A program made the position numbers and the translations under genes. A stretch of 64,000 nucleotides of DNA from Gammaproteobacteria bacterium (lineage in GTDB: Bacteria > Pseudomonadota > Gammaproteobacteria > Burkholderiales > Burkholderiaceae_C): positions 186,001 through 250,000 of the forward strand of contig JAHJWB010000013.1 of assembly GCA_018828125.1 (NCBI GenBank), given 5' to 3'. The notes beneath the pieces were generated by a model that was not told the origin of the DNA, did not search any database, and worked only from the letters and a program-made list of their open reading frames with translations. This document shows positions 32,963 through 45,228 of this stretch, piece after piece. Each line of letters starts with the position of its first letter. The stretch's first letter is position 1.

Positions 32963-34351
32963 ATGCAGACACGCCCCCTCTATCCGCTTTCGGCCCCCTC
33001 CTTCCATCTTTCAACCCCCTGGTGGCTTGCGCTGGTCACAGCCATCGCGGTTTCGGGCTGTGCTTCTGCCACACCCCCCGATGCAACGCCACGCCCGGCG
33101 CCACGGCCAGGGTTGCAGCCCACGGCTGTACCGGCCACCACCGCACCGACCTCACCGACCGCACCCACGGTTTCATCGGCCGCCACCGCAGCGACACCCA
33201 CCACAAGCAACACTGAATCGGCGGAACAGGCGGCGTTTGTCGCCTGGCGCGATCAATTTTCGGCCCAGGCGCTGGCCGCCAACATTCGCCCCGAGACGGT
33301 GCGCACGGTGCTGGGCAATGCACAGCTTCTGACAAGGGTGGTGGACCTGGACCGCGCCCAGCCTGAGTTCACCCGCACGCCGTGGGCCTATCTGGACAGC
33401 GCTGTGTCCGCCCAGCGCATAGCCCAAGGCCAGGCCAAGCGGGCCGAGCACCAGGCGGCGCTGGATGCCGCCGCCGCGCGCTATGGTGTTCCGGCCCCGA
33501 TCATTACAGCCATCTGGGGCATGGAGAGCAACTACGGTAGCAACTTTGGCAGCTTCCGCGCGGTAGATGCGTTGGCCACCTTGGCGTTTGAGGGGCGCCG
33601 CCGAAGCTGGGCCCAGACCGAGTTGCTGGCCGTTTTGCGCATCGTGGACCAGGGCGATATTGCCGCCGATCGCATGATCGGATCGTGGGCAGGCGCCATG
33701 GGTCACACGCAATTTTTGCCTTCGGTGTTTTTGACTTATGCCGTGGATGCGGATGGTGACGGTCACCGGGACATCTGGGGCAGCATCCCCGACGTGACGG
33801 CGTCCACGGCCCACTTTCTATCGCGCATGGGCTGGCAAAGTGGCCAGCCGTGGGGTGTTGAAGTGCAACTGCCCTCAGGCTTTGACTATGCGCGCGCAGA
33901 GCTCACCATTCGACAGAACGCCACCGCATGGGCGGCAGAAGGGGTGCGTGCGCTGGACGGCCAAGCGCTGCCCGAACTGGGCGAGGCTTCCGTCATCACA
34001 CCCGCAGGCGCTCGGGGCCCAGCGTTTCTGGTGGGCCCCAATTTCCGCACCATCCTGCGCTACAACAACTCCGTCAACTACGCACTGGGCGTGAGCCTTC
34101 TGGCGCGCCAGATCGACGGCGGCGCACCTATAGCCACCGCGTGGCCTCGCGACATAGAACCCCTGCACCGCGACCAGCTGCGCCAGTTGCAGACGGCACT
34201 GAACAGCAAAGGGTTTGACGCTGGCACGCCCGACGGCGTGATGGGCCCGGCCACGCGCGCCGGCCTGCGCCGGTTTCAGCAAAGCATCGGCGCGGTGGCC
34301 GATGGTTACCCCACGGCGGCGCTGCTGGAGCGGCTGCAGGCGGCTCAGTAA
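32963..34351 (+). CDS. Lytic murein transglycosylase B-type lipoprotein with peptidoglycan-binding domain
   Basis: 462 residues. A lipobox ends at Cys33 (AVSGC) after a hydrophobic signal, followed by a Pro/Thr/Ala linker to about residue 85. The MltB-type SLT_2 domain follows, with catalytic Glu in AIWGMESNYGSNFG (about 187-200) and AGAMGHTQFLPSVFLTYAVD. The last 70 residues are a PG_binding_1 domain (LNSKGFDAGTPDGVMGPATR). It cleaves the MurNAc-GlcNAc bond to 1,6-anhydro ends and is anchored to the outer membrane. The ATG at 32963 gives a complete lipoprotein signal. A shared terminator separates it from clpA. Confidence 0.9.
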   Translation: MQTRPLYPLSAPSFHLSTPWWLALVTAIAVSGCASATPPDATPRPAPRPGLQPTAVPATTAPTSPTAPTVSSAATAATPTTSNTESAEQAAFVAWRDQFSAQALAANIRPETVRTVLGNAQLLTRVVDLDRAQPEFTRTPWAYLDSAVSAQRIAQGQAKRAEHQAALDAAAARYGVPAPIITAIWGMESNYGSNFGSFRAVDALATLAFEGRRRSWAQTELLAVLRIVDQGDIAADRMIGSWAGAMGHTQFLPSVFLTYAVDADGDGHRDIWGSIPDVTASTAHFLSRMGWQSGQPWGVEVQLPSGFDYARAELTIRQNATAWAAEGVRALDGQALPELGEASVITPAGARGPAFLVGPNFRTILRYNNSVNYALGVSLLARQIDGGAPIATAWPRDIEPLHRDQLRQLQTALNSKGFDAGTPDGVMGPATRAGLRRFQQSIGAVADGYPTAALLERLQAAQ

Positions 34352-34462
34352 GACCCGCCACACGCCATTGAGGATGGGGTCTCATGCTGGAGTATCAGGC
34401 GACACCCATCCACTAGAACCGTCACGCTGAACTTGCGCGCTGCGGTGGAGGCATTGCGGCGT

Positions 34463-34489
34463 GGCTTCGAAACGCTCAGCACGAACGGC
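34463..34489. repeat. Fragment resembling the widespread TTCGACAAGCTCAGNACGAACGG repeat
   Basis: GGCTTCGAAACGCTCAGCACGAACGGC resembles a short dispersed sequence seen in many proteobacteria, where adjacent frames read FVLS-type peptides. Only one copy is in this window. The identification rests on memory of that motif, not on a search. It is part of the 260-base gap between the transglycosylase gene and clpA. Confidence 0.3.
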
Positions 34490-34527
34490 TTCACGTTCAT
34501 CCGCACTCTGCAGTGCGTCGACCAACT

Positions 34528-34561
34528 AAAAAGCCCGGGGCTGTTACGCCACGGGCTTTTT
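34528..34561. terminator. Bidirectional terminator between the transglycosylase gene and clpA
   Basis: AAAAAGCCCG (34528-34537) and CGGGCTTTTT (34552-34561) form a stem with a T-run on either strand, serving the two convergent genes. Confidence 0.85.
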
Positions 34562-34611
34562 TGATTTTGCAGCAGCACTCAGCACAAGGGCTTGGTGCTG
34601 CAACGACGCGT

Positions 34612-36960
<2,349 letters not shown>

Positions 36961-37017
36961 GTGAACTCCTTTGTGCTTGCGTGGAAGAGATAACTGTAGA
37001 TCGGGACGAAAAACCTG

Positions 37018-37377
37018 TTATTCAACAGGTTCACTGACACATTGCAGTGGGTGGCCCGCCTTGAGGGCGGCGTCAAGCACTTGTTCTACCTTGGTGGCAG
37101 CCACATCACGGGAGTAAACCCCGCAGACGCCTTTGCCATCCAGGTGAATCTTCAACATGATTTGGGTGGCTTGTTCACGGTCCTTGCTGAAAAACTCCTG
37201 CAAAACCACGATGACAAACTCCATGGGGGTGTAGTCATCGTTGAGCATGACCACCTGGTACATCTGCGGTGGCTGGGTCTTTTGGGTGCGTCTTTCGAGC
37301 ACGACCGAACCGCCATCATCCCGCGCAGGCCGGGTCACGGGCGGCGCGGTAGGGGGTGAAGGTGGTTTTGTTGCCAT
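37018..37377 (-). CDS. clpS: ATP-dependent Clp protease adaptor protein ClpS
   Basis: 119 residues from the ATG at 37377; ATGs at 37386 and 37401 would add 3 or 8 residues. The N-terminal region is a variable, Pro-rich tail. The folded core has [17 protein letters not shown], with the [11 protein letters not shown]-degron pocket, and [25 protein letters not shown], the conserved helix and loop. ClpS delivers N-end-rule substrates to ClpA. Immediately upstream of clpA. Confidence 0.94.
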   Translation of the reverse strand: MATKPPSPPTAPPVTRPARDDGGSVVLERRTQKTQPPQMYQVVMLNDDYTPMEFVIVVLQEFFSKDREQATQIMLKIHLDGKGVCGVYSRDVAATKVEQVLDAALKAGHPLQCVSEPVE

Positions 37378-37482
37378 GAATTTCATTCTAGCGACCCCCA
37401 TGGGGTGCTGCTGTGAGAGAAATTGGTAGTTGACCCGGTTTTTTCAACCCATGCGCTGCAGATTCTGTCTGCCAGCCAGCTT

Positions 37483-40400
37483 CTACTCGTAAACCACCGT
37501 GGCAGTTCCGGTCCCCGCCTGCGCCAACCACGCCGCTAGCGCTGCGTCGGTGGGGTAAAACCGCGCACTTTCGCCCAGTTGCAACTCTGCGACCGCGGCT
37601 GCGTCGTCGGCGGTGCAACGCACGCCCATTCGCACACGCATGCCATGCACCAGTTCGTCCCCTTCCGCCCGCTCCTCACGGCGCGGCGGGAACTCCCGGA
37701 CCAGCCGGGGGACGTCGGGCGCCTTGTCTCCCACCATGACGTGCAAATATTTGCCAAATCGGCAACGTGCCCCGGCCAGGTCCCACACCTGTTGCACCTT
37801 CACTCGCAAGCCGCCACTGAAATGGTCAAGCTGCAAACGCCCCATCATCACGACGAACTCGTCGTCCTTGAGCTGGTTGCGATAAGTGTTGAGCAGGCTC
37901 TCATCGGCCGATGCCTCGATAACGGCCGATTTGTCATCGAGCTTGAACAAGCCCAGCTTGCCGCGCTGCCCGTTGATGACGCGAAAGTCGCTGATGATTC
38001 CCGCCAACACTTGGGGTTCGCGGCTGTCCAGCAACTCATCGATCTGGGTGCGCACAAAGCGGCGTACCTCCGAGGCCACCTCATCGAATAGATGGCCGGA
38101 AAGATAGAAGCCAACGGCCGTTTTCTCCAACGTGAGACGCTCTTTGATGCCCCAGGGAACGGCATCGACAAGGTCGGGTTCCTGGGTGCTGGAGCCATGC
38201 GAGTCGTCGCCCATCATGTCGAACAAACCGCCTTGGTTCACGTTCGCCAACGTCGCGGCGGCAAATTCGAACGCCCGGTCGATGGATGCCACCAGCGCCG
38301 CCCGGTTGAGGTTGATGGAGTCAAACGCACCGGCCTTGATCAGCGCTTCTACCGAGCGTTTGTTCATGCGCGCCTTGTCGACACGCAGGCAAAAATCGAA
38401 GAGACTCTTGAAAGGGCCGCTTGTGGACCCCTGGGGGCCCTCGCCTCGGCCTTCTCGTGCGGCAACGATGGCTTCGACCGCCTGCTGACCCGTGCCCTTT
38501 ACCGCACCCAGGCCGTAGCGGATGATCTTGTCGGTGACGGGCTCGAACCGGTAGAAGCCCCGGTTCACATCTGGCGGCTCGAAGCTGATGCCGAAGTGTT
38601 TGACCGCATCCTCGTACAACACCTTGAGTTTGTCGGTGTCGTCCATTTCCACGGTCATGTTGGCGCAGAAGAACTCCGCGGTGAAATGCACCTTGAGCCA
38701 GCCCGTGTGATATGCGAGCAGGGAGTACGCCGCAGCATGCGACTTGTTGAAGCCGTAGCCCGCGAACTTCTCCATCAGATCGAACACTTCGTCGGCCTTT
38801 GCCTGGCTGATGTTTTTTTCTGCGGCACCCTTGCGGAAGATCTCGCGGTGCTCGGCCATCTCCTCGGCCTTCTTTTTGCCCATGGCCCGGCGCAGCATGT
38901 CGGCGCCGCCCAGGCTGTAGCCACCCAACACCTGAGCGGTCTGCATCACCTGCTCCTGGTACACCATGATTCCGTACGTCTCCGCCAGCACCGGCTCCAC
39001 CAGAGGATGCGGGTACTCCACCACTTCCTTGCCGTGTTTGCGGTTCACGAAACTCGGAATCAGGTCCATGGGACCAGGCCGGTACAGCGCATTCAGCGCA
39101 ATCAGGTCTTCCAGCCGACTCGGCTTGGCCTCTTTCAGCATGCCCTGCATGCCGCGGCTTTCAAACTGGAATACCGCCTCGGTTTTTCCCTCCGAGAACA
39201 GCCGATAGGTGGGCCCGTCATCGAGTGGGATGGTCTCAAAGGCGAAGTTCTCCTGGCCCTTGTGGCGCTTGATGATGAACTCGCGCGCGATTTCCAGAAT
39301 GGTGAGCGTGGCCAAGCCCAAGAAGTCGAACTTGACGAGGCCAATGGCCTCCACATCGTCCTTGTCGTACTGGCTCACCGCGGACTCGCTGCCCGGCTGC
39401 TGGTAAAGCGGGCAAAAGTCCGTCAGCTTGCCCGGCGCAATCAGTACTCCACCAGCATGCATGCCGATGTTGCGCGTCATGCCTTCGAGCTTTTGCGCCA
39501 TCTCGATGACGGTCTTGACGTCTTCTTCCTTGCGCACCCGCTCGTAGAGCATGGGTTCGAGTTCCAGCGCGTAATTGTTTTTGTCGCCCTCCTTCTTCGG
39601 GTCGGGCGGGTATTGCAGCGTGTACGACATGCCGGGCTTGCCGGGCACCAGCTTGGAGATACCGTCGCAGAAGGTGTAGCTCATGTCCATCACCCGGCCC
39701 ACGTCGCGGATCGCAGCCTTGGCAGCCATGGTTCCGAAGGTGGCGATCTGGCTTACCGCGTTCTTGCCGTATTTGTCCTTCACATAGTCAATGACACGGT
39801 CACGGTTGGACTGGCAAAAGTCGATGTCGAAGTCGGGCATGGACACCCGCTCCGGGTTCAAGAACCGCTCAAACAGAAGGTTATATTCCAACGGGTCGAG
39901 GTCGGTGATCTTGAGCGCGTACGCCACCAACGACCCCGCACCCGACCCCCGGCCCGGCCCCACGGGGCAGCCGTTGGCCTTGGCCCACTGAATGAAGTCG
40001 CCCACGATGAGGAAGTAGCCCGGGAAACCCATCTTGAGAATCGTGCCGATCTCAAACTCCAGCCGTTCCACATACCGGGGACGCTGTTTGTCTCGCTCCG
40101 CTATGTTGGGATAGAGCAGCTCCAGACGCGTTTCCAGCCCCTCAAACGACGCAACGCGAAAGTATTCGTCGATTGGCATGCCGTTGGGGGTGGGAAAGTC
40201 CGGCAGTTGGGGCTTGCCAAGCACGAGAGTGAGGTTGCAACGCTGGGCGATTTCGACCGTATTGGCGATGGCCGAGGGGACGTCGGCAAACAAGGCTTTC
40301 ATCTCGGCGGATGACTTGAAATACTGGTCGCGCGTGAACTTGCGCACCCGGCGCGGGTTGGCCAGGATTTCGCCTTCCGAGATACAGATGCGCGCTTCAT

Positions 40401-41022
40401 GCGCCTCATAGTCCTCGGCGGTTGCAAATTGCACCGGATGTGTTGCCACCACGGGCAGGTTCAGGCGCGCAGCCAGTTGGGCCGCGGCCACCACATGGCT
40501 TTCGTCGTCCACTCTGCCTGCACGCTGCAGTTCGAGATAAAACCGATGCGGAAATATTCCTGCCAAGCGTAGTGCCACCTGGGCAGCGCCGGATTCGTCA
40601 CCCTTTAGCAGCATTTGCCCCACTGGCCCGGCTTGTGCACCCGCCAGCGCTATCAGCCCTTCGGAGAGCTCTTGCAACCAATCCCAGGTGCACAAAGCCT
40701 GGTTCTTGACGATGTTGCGCGTCCAGGCGCGGGCCAACAACTCCGACAGATTGAGATAGCCCTGGCGACTTTGCACCAGAACGATGATGCGCGACGGAGC
40801 AGCGCCCGTCTCTCCTTCCAGAAATACCTCGGCACCCAGAATCGGCTTGACGCCTTTGCCACGGGCTTCCTTGTAAAACTTGATCGCGCCGAATAGGTTG
40901 TTGAGATCGGTGATGGCCAGCGCTGGCTGGCCGTCTTTGGCGGCGGCCTTGGCGACCTCGTCGATGCGGTTGGTACCGTCAACGACGGAAAACTCGGTGT
41001 GCAGGCGCAAGTGAACAAACAT
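37483..41022 (-). CDS. dnaE: DNA polymerase III subunit alpha
   Basis: About 1179 residues, matching the DnaE1 replicative type. The PHP domain opens with FVHLRLHTEFSVVDG (2-16). The catalytic palm has GPGRGSGAGSLVAYAL and the polymerase Asp cluster in PDFDIDFCQSNRD. The finger and tandem HhH motifs follow (GYGFNKSHAAAYSLLAYHTG). A C-terminal OB/tau-binding region follows to AWLAQAGTGTATVVYE. Polymerises DNA at the replication fork. The start could be 41022 or 41031; a much longer frame to 41430 is non-coding upstream sequence overlapping bamD. Divergent from bamD. Confidence 0.96.
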   Translation of the reverse strand: MFVHLRLHTEFSVVDGTNRIDEVAKAAAKDGQPALAITDLNNLFGAIKFYKEARGKGVKPILGAEVFLEGETGAAPSRIIVLVQSRQGYLNLSELLARAWTRNIVKNQALCTWDWLQELSEGLIALAGAQAGPVGQMLLKGDESGAAQVALRLAGIFPHRFYLELQRAGRVDDESHVVAAAQLAARLNLPVVATHPVQFATAEDYEAHEARICISEGEILANPRRVRKFTRDQYFKSSAEMKALFADVPSAIANTVEIAQRCNLTLVLGKPQLPDFPTPNGMPIDEYFRVASFEGLETRLELLYPNIAERDKQRPRYVERLEFEIGTILKMGFPGYFLIVGDFIQWAKANGCPVGPGRGSGAGSLVAYALKITDLDPLEYNLLFERFLNPERVSMPDFDIDFCQSNRDRVIDYVKDKYGKNAVSQIATFGTMAAKAAIRDVGRVMDMSYTFCDGISKLVPGKPGMSYTLQYPPDPKKEGDKNNYALELEPMLYERVRKEEDVKTVIEMAQKLEGMTRNIGMHAGGVLIAPGKLTDFCPLYQQPGSESAVSQYDKDDVEAIGLVKFDFLGLATLTILEIAREFIIKRHKGQENFAFETIPLDDGPTYRLFSEGKTEAVFQFESRGMQGMLKEAKPSRLEDLIALNALYRPGPMDLIPSFVNRKHGKEVVEYPHPLVEPVLAETYGIMVYQEQVMQTAQVLGGYSLGGADMLRRAMGKKKAEEMAEHREIFRKGAAEKNISQAKADEVFDLMEKFAGYGFNKSHAAAYSLLAYHTGWLKVHFTAEFFCANMTVEMDDTDKLKVLYEDAVKHFGISFEPPDVNRGFYRFEPVTDKIIRYGLGAVKGTGQQAVEAIVAAREGRGEGPQGSTSGPFKSLFDFCLRVDKARMNKRSVEALIKAGAFDSINLNRAALVASIDRAFEFAAATLANVNQGGLFDMMGDDSHGSSTQEPDLVDAVPWGIKERLTLEKTAVGFYLSGHLFDEVASEVRRFVRTQIDELLDSREPQVLAGIISDFRVINGQRGKLGLFKLDDKSAVIEASADESLLNTYRNQLKDDEFVVMMGRLQLDHFSGGLRVKVQQVWDLAGARCRFGKYLHVMVGDKAPDVPRLVREFPPRREERAEGDELVHGMRVRMGVRCTADDAAAVAELQLGESARFYPTDAALAAWLAQAGTGTATVVYE

Positions 41023-41078
41023 GGAGCCCATTGTAGAAACCCCACGCCCCTGCCAGGACAAAGGCGGTGGCATAACGT

Positions 41079-41107
41079 TTATTGACAGGTACCGGCACCA
41101 GTACAAT
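41079..41107 (+). promoter_or_regulatory. Possible sigma70 promoter for bamD
   Basis: TACAAT (41102-41107) as a -10 element, preceded by TTATTG (41079-41084) at a 17-base spacing. An overlapping consensus TTGACA (41082-41087) has a shorter, 14-base spacing. It lies 113 bases before the bamD ATG, in the dnaE-bamD divergent gap. Confidence 0.4.
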
Positions 41108-41219
41108 GCCTTTTCGTGCCCGGGGTGCCGCCAACCGGAGTGCCTTGCAAGACATGTAAGTTGCTCCCCACCCGCCCCCTTCCACGCCTGTTCTCCCCTT
41201 TTGCTGAAAGCTGCTTGCG

Positions 41220-42017
41220 ATGCTGCGTGCCCCACTGCCCCTCGTTTCCGCCCTGCTGGTTGCTGGCCTGTTGGCAGGCTGTTCCAGCACTTCCGAAGAC
41301 AAAACGGCGGGATGGAGCCCCAACCGCATTCATTCCGAAGCGCAAGATGAAATGAACAGCGGAGCGTACGACAAGGCGGTTCCGCTGCTAGAAAAGCTGG
41401 AAGGCCGCGCCGCTGGCACGCCGCTGGCACAGCAGGCCCAGATCGACAAAGCGTACGCGCATTACAAGGCGGGCGAAAAAGCCCAGGCGGTTGCCACGCT
41501 GGACCGATTCATGAAGCTGCACCCCGCCAGTCCAGCGCTCGACTATGCGCTGTACCTCAAGGGCTTGGTGAATTTCAACGACAACCTGGGCCTGTTCTCT
41601 TTCATTTCGCGCCAGGATCTGTCAGAGCGAGACCAGAAGGCAGCCAAGGATTCGTTTGAGGCCTTCAGCGAACTGGTCACCCGGTTTCCGGAGTCGCGCT
41701 ACGCGCAGGATTCCCGCCAGCGCATGACTTATATCGTCAACTCGTTGGCGCAGTACGAAGTGCACGTGGCCCGGTACTATTTTCAACGCGGCGCTTATGT
41801 AGCCGCCATCGGGCGCGCGCAGGTAGCGCTGGCCGACTACCAGGGCGTTCCGGCTCTGGAAGAAGCGCTGTACATCCTCATCCAGTCGTACGACGCTTTG
41901 GGTATGACCCAGTTGCGCGACGATGCGCGGCGCGTGATGGATACCTCGTATCCGCAAAGCACCTTGGCCAAGGGCGGTCTCAAGGGCAAGTCGGATCCGT
42001 GGTGGAAGTTCTGGTAA
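41220..42017 (+). CDS. bamD: Outer membrane protein assembly factor BamD
   Basis: 265-residue lipoprotein. The lipobox LLAGC ends at Cys21. Tetratricopeptide-like helical repeats follow: YDKAVPLLEKLE, QAVATLDRFMKLHPASPALDYALYLKGLVNF and the family marker DLSERDQKAAKDSFEAFSEL. The basic end is SDPWWKFW. BamD is the essential lipoprotein of the BAM complex, which inserts outer membrane beta-barrels. Its 3' end overlaps the convergent dinG gene by 38 bases, so the last 12 codons are read on both strands. Confidence 0.95.
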   Translation: MLRAPLPLVSALLVAGLLAGCSSTSEDKTAGWSPNRIHSEAQDEMNSGAYDKAVPLLEKLEGRAAGTPLAQQAQIDKAYAHYKAGEKAQAVATLDRFMKLHPASPALDYALYLKGLVNFNDNLGLFSFISRQDLSERDQKAAKDSFEAFSELVTRFPESRYAQDSRQRMTYIVNSLAQYEVHVARYYFQRGAYVAAIGRAQVALADYQGVPALEEALYILIQSYDALGMTQLRDDARRVMDTSYPQSTLAKGGLKGKSDPWWKFW

Positions 42018-44028
42018 GCGCCTTCAAAGCTTCTTCAAAGTCCGCGGCGGTTTCCAGGCGCCGCATGGGCGGCAAGGCCGACAGCAACCGCTTGCCATAG
42101 CCCATGGTGACCAAGCGGGTGTCTCCCACCACCAGCAGCCCCCGGTCAGTTTCGCGCCGTATCAGACGCCCTGCGCCCTGTTTGAGGGCCACGGCTGCCT
42201 CCGGCAGCGCATAAGACTTGAACGCCTTCCCGCCAGACTGCTCGATCTTGTGCGTGCGTGCCTCCACCAAAGGGTCCCCCGGTGGAGGAAACGGTAGCTT
42301 GTCGATGACGACCAGCTCCAGCGCATCGCCCGGCACGTCAAAGCCCTCCCAGAACGTGGCGGAAGCCACCAATACACACCCTGGCCGCCCTCCATCGCTG
42401 CCTTCGCGAAACCGCTCCATCAAGCGGCGTTTGGGCCATTCGCCCTGAACCAAAACTTCGATATCCGCAGAGCCGCCAAATCGGTTTCTGAGCGCTTCAC
42501 CAATACTGCGCAAAGCCTTGAGCGTGGTGGTCAGCACCAAGGTCCGCCCCCCCAGCTGTGCGGTGGCATTGCCCACCCATTGCGCCAGAGCACCACTGTG
42601 CGTCGGATCCGCAGGGGATGGCAGGTGGCGCGGCACATACAGCGCAGCCTGCGCCGCATAGTCAAAGGGGCTCGCGACCCGCAAAATCTCCGCATCCTGC
42701 AGGCCAGCTCGCTCGGTAAACCAGGTCAGGCGTTCGTCATCTCCCAGCGTGGCGGATGTAAATATCCAGGCCCGGCCGGGCGCTGCCGCCGGCTCATCGG
42801 GCCAGCCGTCTGAATCTGCTGACTCAGCGGGCGCCGCCAACAGCCGCGTACGCATGGCATCGGCAATATCCAGCGGCGAATCCACAAGCCGCAGTTGCGC
42901 GCCCACATCGACCCAGCGCACTGCGTCAGGATTGCCAGGTGCCGAAAACCGGCCCACCTTTGCCAGCAGCTCGGAACCCCGCTCATACAAACGAACAAAG
43001 TCCGGAGCGATTTCGCTCACGGTGTCGAGAGCCTCGAGGGCCTTCGCGCACGCCTGTGCCACGCGCCCTATAGCAGTTTTCCACGCATCGCCGTCGGCGC
43101 CCTCGGGTACTTCGTCTATCCAGCGCAACTTGGCAGCGATTCGCTCTCCGCCGACCGCCAATCGCAAATCACGCGCAGATAGCTCGACCAGCCTCGCCAA
43201 CCCGCTCCAGTCGGCCAGCCCGCGAGCGTGCTGAAGACCCACTGCCAGCAGATCGCGACTGAAGTCGATCAATTGACCGGTGGATAGTTGCATGCCCAAA
43301 AACTGAACCCCGGTTTCGTTGATCTGGTGCGCTTCATCAAACACCACCACACGCACGGTGGGCAACAACTCCGCCATACCCGACTCACGCACCGCCACAT
43401 CGGCAAAAAAGAGATGGTGGTTGATGACCACAATGTCTGCCGCTAGCGCTTCGCGGCGCGCCAAGTGAACATGGCAGTCCCGGAACCGGGGGCACTGCGA
43501 ACCCAGACAATTCTCACGCGTCGATGTCACCAGCGGAATCACGGGGGAGCGATCGTCCAGTCCCGTCAACTCTGCGAGATCACCCGATCGAGTGCTCTGC
43601 GACCACGCTTCGACCTTGGCCAGCACACGCGCCACACCGCGGTCCTGCCCTGTCGCATCGTGGCGCGCCTGCTCCATGCGGTACAGACACAGATAACTAC
43701 CGCGTCCTTTGAGCAATGCCATCCGTACCGGCGTGCCCAGCGTCTGGGCCAACCGCGGCAGGTCGCGCGCGAACAACTGGTCTTGCAACGCCTTGGTCGC
43801 GGTCGACAACAGGACGCGTTCGCCGCTGAGCAGCGCAGGCACCAGATAGGAGAAGGTTTTTCCCACCCCCGTGCCTGCCTCGACCACCAGGGCGCCGCCC
43901 TTTTCCATGGTGCGCGCCACTGCCACCGCCATCTGTGTCTGGCCTTCCCGGGGCTGAAAATGCACATCCGACCGCGACAGCACACCGCCGTCGGCGAAAA
44001 CCTCGTGCACCATCGCGACCAGAGACAT
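41980..44028 (-). CDS. dinG: DinG-family (XPD-like) ATP-dependent DNA helicase
   Basis: 682 residues from the ATG at 44028. Helicase motif I is VVEAGTGVGKTFSYLVPALL (P-loop), motif II is VVFDEAHQINE. The four iron-sulfur cluster Cys are in YLCLYR, ENCLG, SQCPR and RDCHV. Motif VI is LKQGAGRLIRRETDRG near the C-terminus. It belongs to the DinG/YoaA branch of XPD-like 5'-3' helicases, which process R-loops or damage intermediates. Earlier in-frame starts up to 44115 lack similarity. The convergent neighbour bamD overlaps its 3' end; the PP2C gene is divergent. Confidence 0.88.
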   Translation of the reverse strand: MSLVAMVHEVFADGGVLSRSDVHFQPREGQTQMAVAVARTMEKGGALVVEAGTGVGKTFSYLVPALLSGERVLLSTATKALQDQLFARDLPRLAQTLGTPVRMALLKGRGSYLCLYRMEQARHDATGQDRGVARVLAKVEAWSQSTRSGDLAELTGLDDRSPVIPLVTSTRENCLGSQCPRFRDCHVHLARREALAADIVVINHHLFFADVAVRESGMAELLPTVRVVVFDEAHQINETGVQFLGMQLSTGQLIDFSRDLLAVGLQHARGLADWSGLARLVELSARDLRLAVGGERIAAKLRWIDEVPEGADGDAWKTAIGRVAQACAKALEALDTVSEIAPDFVRLYERGSELLAKVGRFSAPGNPDAVRWVDVGAQLRLVDSPLDIADAMRTRLLAAPAESADSDGWPDEPAAAPGRAWIFTSATLGDDERLTWFTERAGLQDAEILRVASPFDYAAQAALYVPRHLPSPADPTHSGALAQWVGNATAQLGGRTLVLTTTLKALRSIGEALRNRFGGSADIEVLVQGEWPKRRLMERFREGSDGGRPGCVLVASATFWEGFDVPGDALELVVIDKLPFPPPGDPLVEARTHKIEQSGGKAFKSYALPEAAVALKQGAGRLIRRETDRGLLVVGDTRLVTMGYGKRLLSALPPMRRLETAADFEEALKALTRTSTTDPTCP

Positions 44029-44337
44029 CAGGCGGGCTCTTGAGGATGGAGTTCGCGCTCCCACCGCACCCAGATGCCTCGGTGTACCAGACCACGCTTT
44101 TTGAGGCGATGCCATGTGAGGGGGACCGGCGCCGTGTCAGTGCCGCAGCGGTCAACCAAGGCATCCGAGCCCGCATGTTCCAGGGGCAGCTCAATCGGGT
44201 GTCGGTGGGGAGTGTGGAAACTGGGTTTCAAGGCAAGACGCCAAAGGATGGCAAAAATGCCACAGGCGGGCGGATAATACGCGCTTGGCCTGCCGCCCCG
44301 GTGGGCGTTTGCACACACGCCCCCCACAATCACCAGC

Positions 44338-45144
44338 ATGACCAAAGCGTTCCGCCTTATAGCGTCCACCGGCATCCACAAGGGTGACCGGGAATACCAA
44401 CAAGACCAGGTGGCCTTGATCTCTCACGAGCGGCACAACGGTTGTGTGCTGGGCGTGGTGGCAGACGGAATGGGCGGCCGCAGCGGCGGGCGCAAGGCGT
44501 CTGATCAGGTCATGATGACAGCGCGCCAACTGTTCGAGCGGTACTCGCCAGACACCGACGACCCCGTGGCCATGCTCAAAAGCATGGTGGAAGAGGCCCA
44601 CATCGTGATTCGCCTGACTGCGATTTCGGCAGAACAGGAGCCTCACAGCACCATTGCGGCCTTCCTCATCAACCCCCGCGGCGACTGTCACTGGGTGCAT
44701 GCGGGTGACTCGCGTATTTACCATTTTCAGGGCACCCGGCAGGTGTTTCGCACCAGCGACCATTCGTACGTGCAGGCACTGGTAGACCGAGGTGAACTGA
44801 CCGAAGCGGAGGCCAACAACCATCCGCACTCCAACATCCTGGTTGGCTGCCTCGGTACCGAAAGCGATCCGCCCATCACGACCCATGTGGTTCCACAACT
44901 GCAGCCCGGTGACGTGTTGATGGCTTGCAGCGATGGTGTGTGGCATTACTTCTCCCCTACCGAACTTGCTTCAGTGGTCGACTCCCTGTCGCCGCGGGAG
45001 GCCACTGAATTCCTGATCGAAAAAGCCCGCTCGCGTGCCCGTGGAGGCGGCGACAACCTCTCACTGGTGATTGTCAAGATCGAAGCGCTGGTGGAAGAAA
45101 AGAAGGTGGCGCGCCTCGCCCCTGTGGAAGCGGGCCGCGCCTGA
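44338..45144 (+). CDS. PP2C-family serine/threonine protein phosphatase
   Basis: 268 residues of the bacterial PP2C (Stp) type. The metal-binding motifs are present: DREYQQDQVAL (about 17-27), VVADGMGGRSGG (about 41-52), HWVHAGDSRIYHF (about 120-132), ACSDGVWHYF (about 199-208) and GGGDNLSLVIVK (about 237-248). It dephosphorylates Ser/Thr residues on proteins, with two Mn/Mg ions. The 309-base gap upstream, shared with dinG, shows only a possible GGATAATAC -10 element. The nearest Hanks kinase in the window is at 28576, not adjacent, so pairing is speculative. Confidence 0.9.
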   Translation: MTKAFRLIASTGIHKGDREYQQDQVALISHERHNGCVLGVVADGMGGRSGGRKASDQVMMTARQLFERYSPDTDDPVAMLKSMVEEAHIVIRLTAISAEQEPHSTIAAFLINPRGDCHWVHAGDSRIYHFQGTRQVFRTSDHSYVQALVDRGELTEAEANNHPHSNILVGCLGTESDPPITTHVVPQLQPGDVLMACSDGVWHYFSPTELASVVDSLSPREATEFLIEKARSRARGGGDNLSLVIVKIEALVEEKKVARLAPVEAGRA

Positions 45145-45228
45145 GCCGCACCCTGCAAGTCTCCGGCGACGCTGTGGTGGGCACAGCAACGCAGTGAAAG
45201 CCGTGGGCTCCGTTACGGAGGGTTGTGT

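Noticed and set aside
37402..37482. A terminator between dnaE and clpS
   Set aside because: There is a T-run but no stable stem next to it in the required orientation.
38092..40314. A 740-residue plus-strand open frame
   Set aside because: Antisense of dnaE, with His/Arg-rich composition and no motifs.
44338..45144. PP2C phosphatase as the cognate partner of the kinase at 28576
   Set aside because: They are 14 kb apart with unrelated genes between; pairing cannot be claimed from the sequence.
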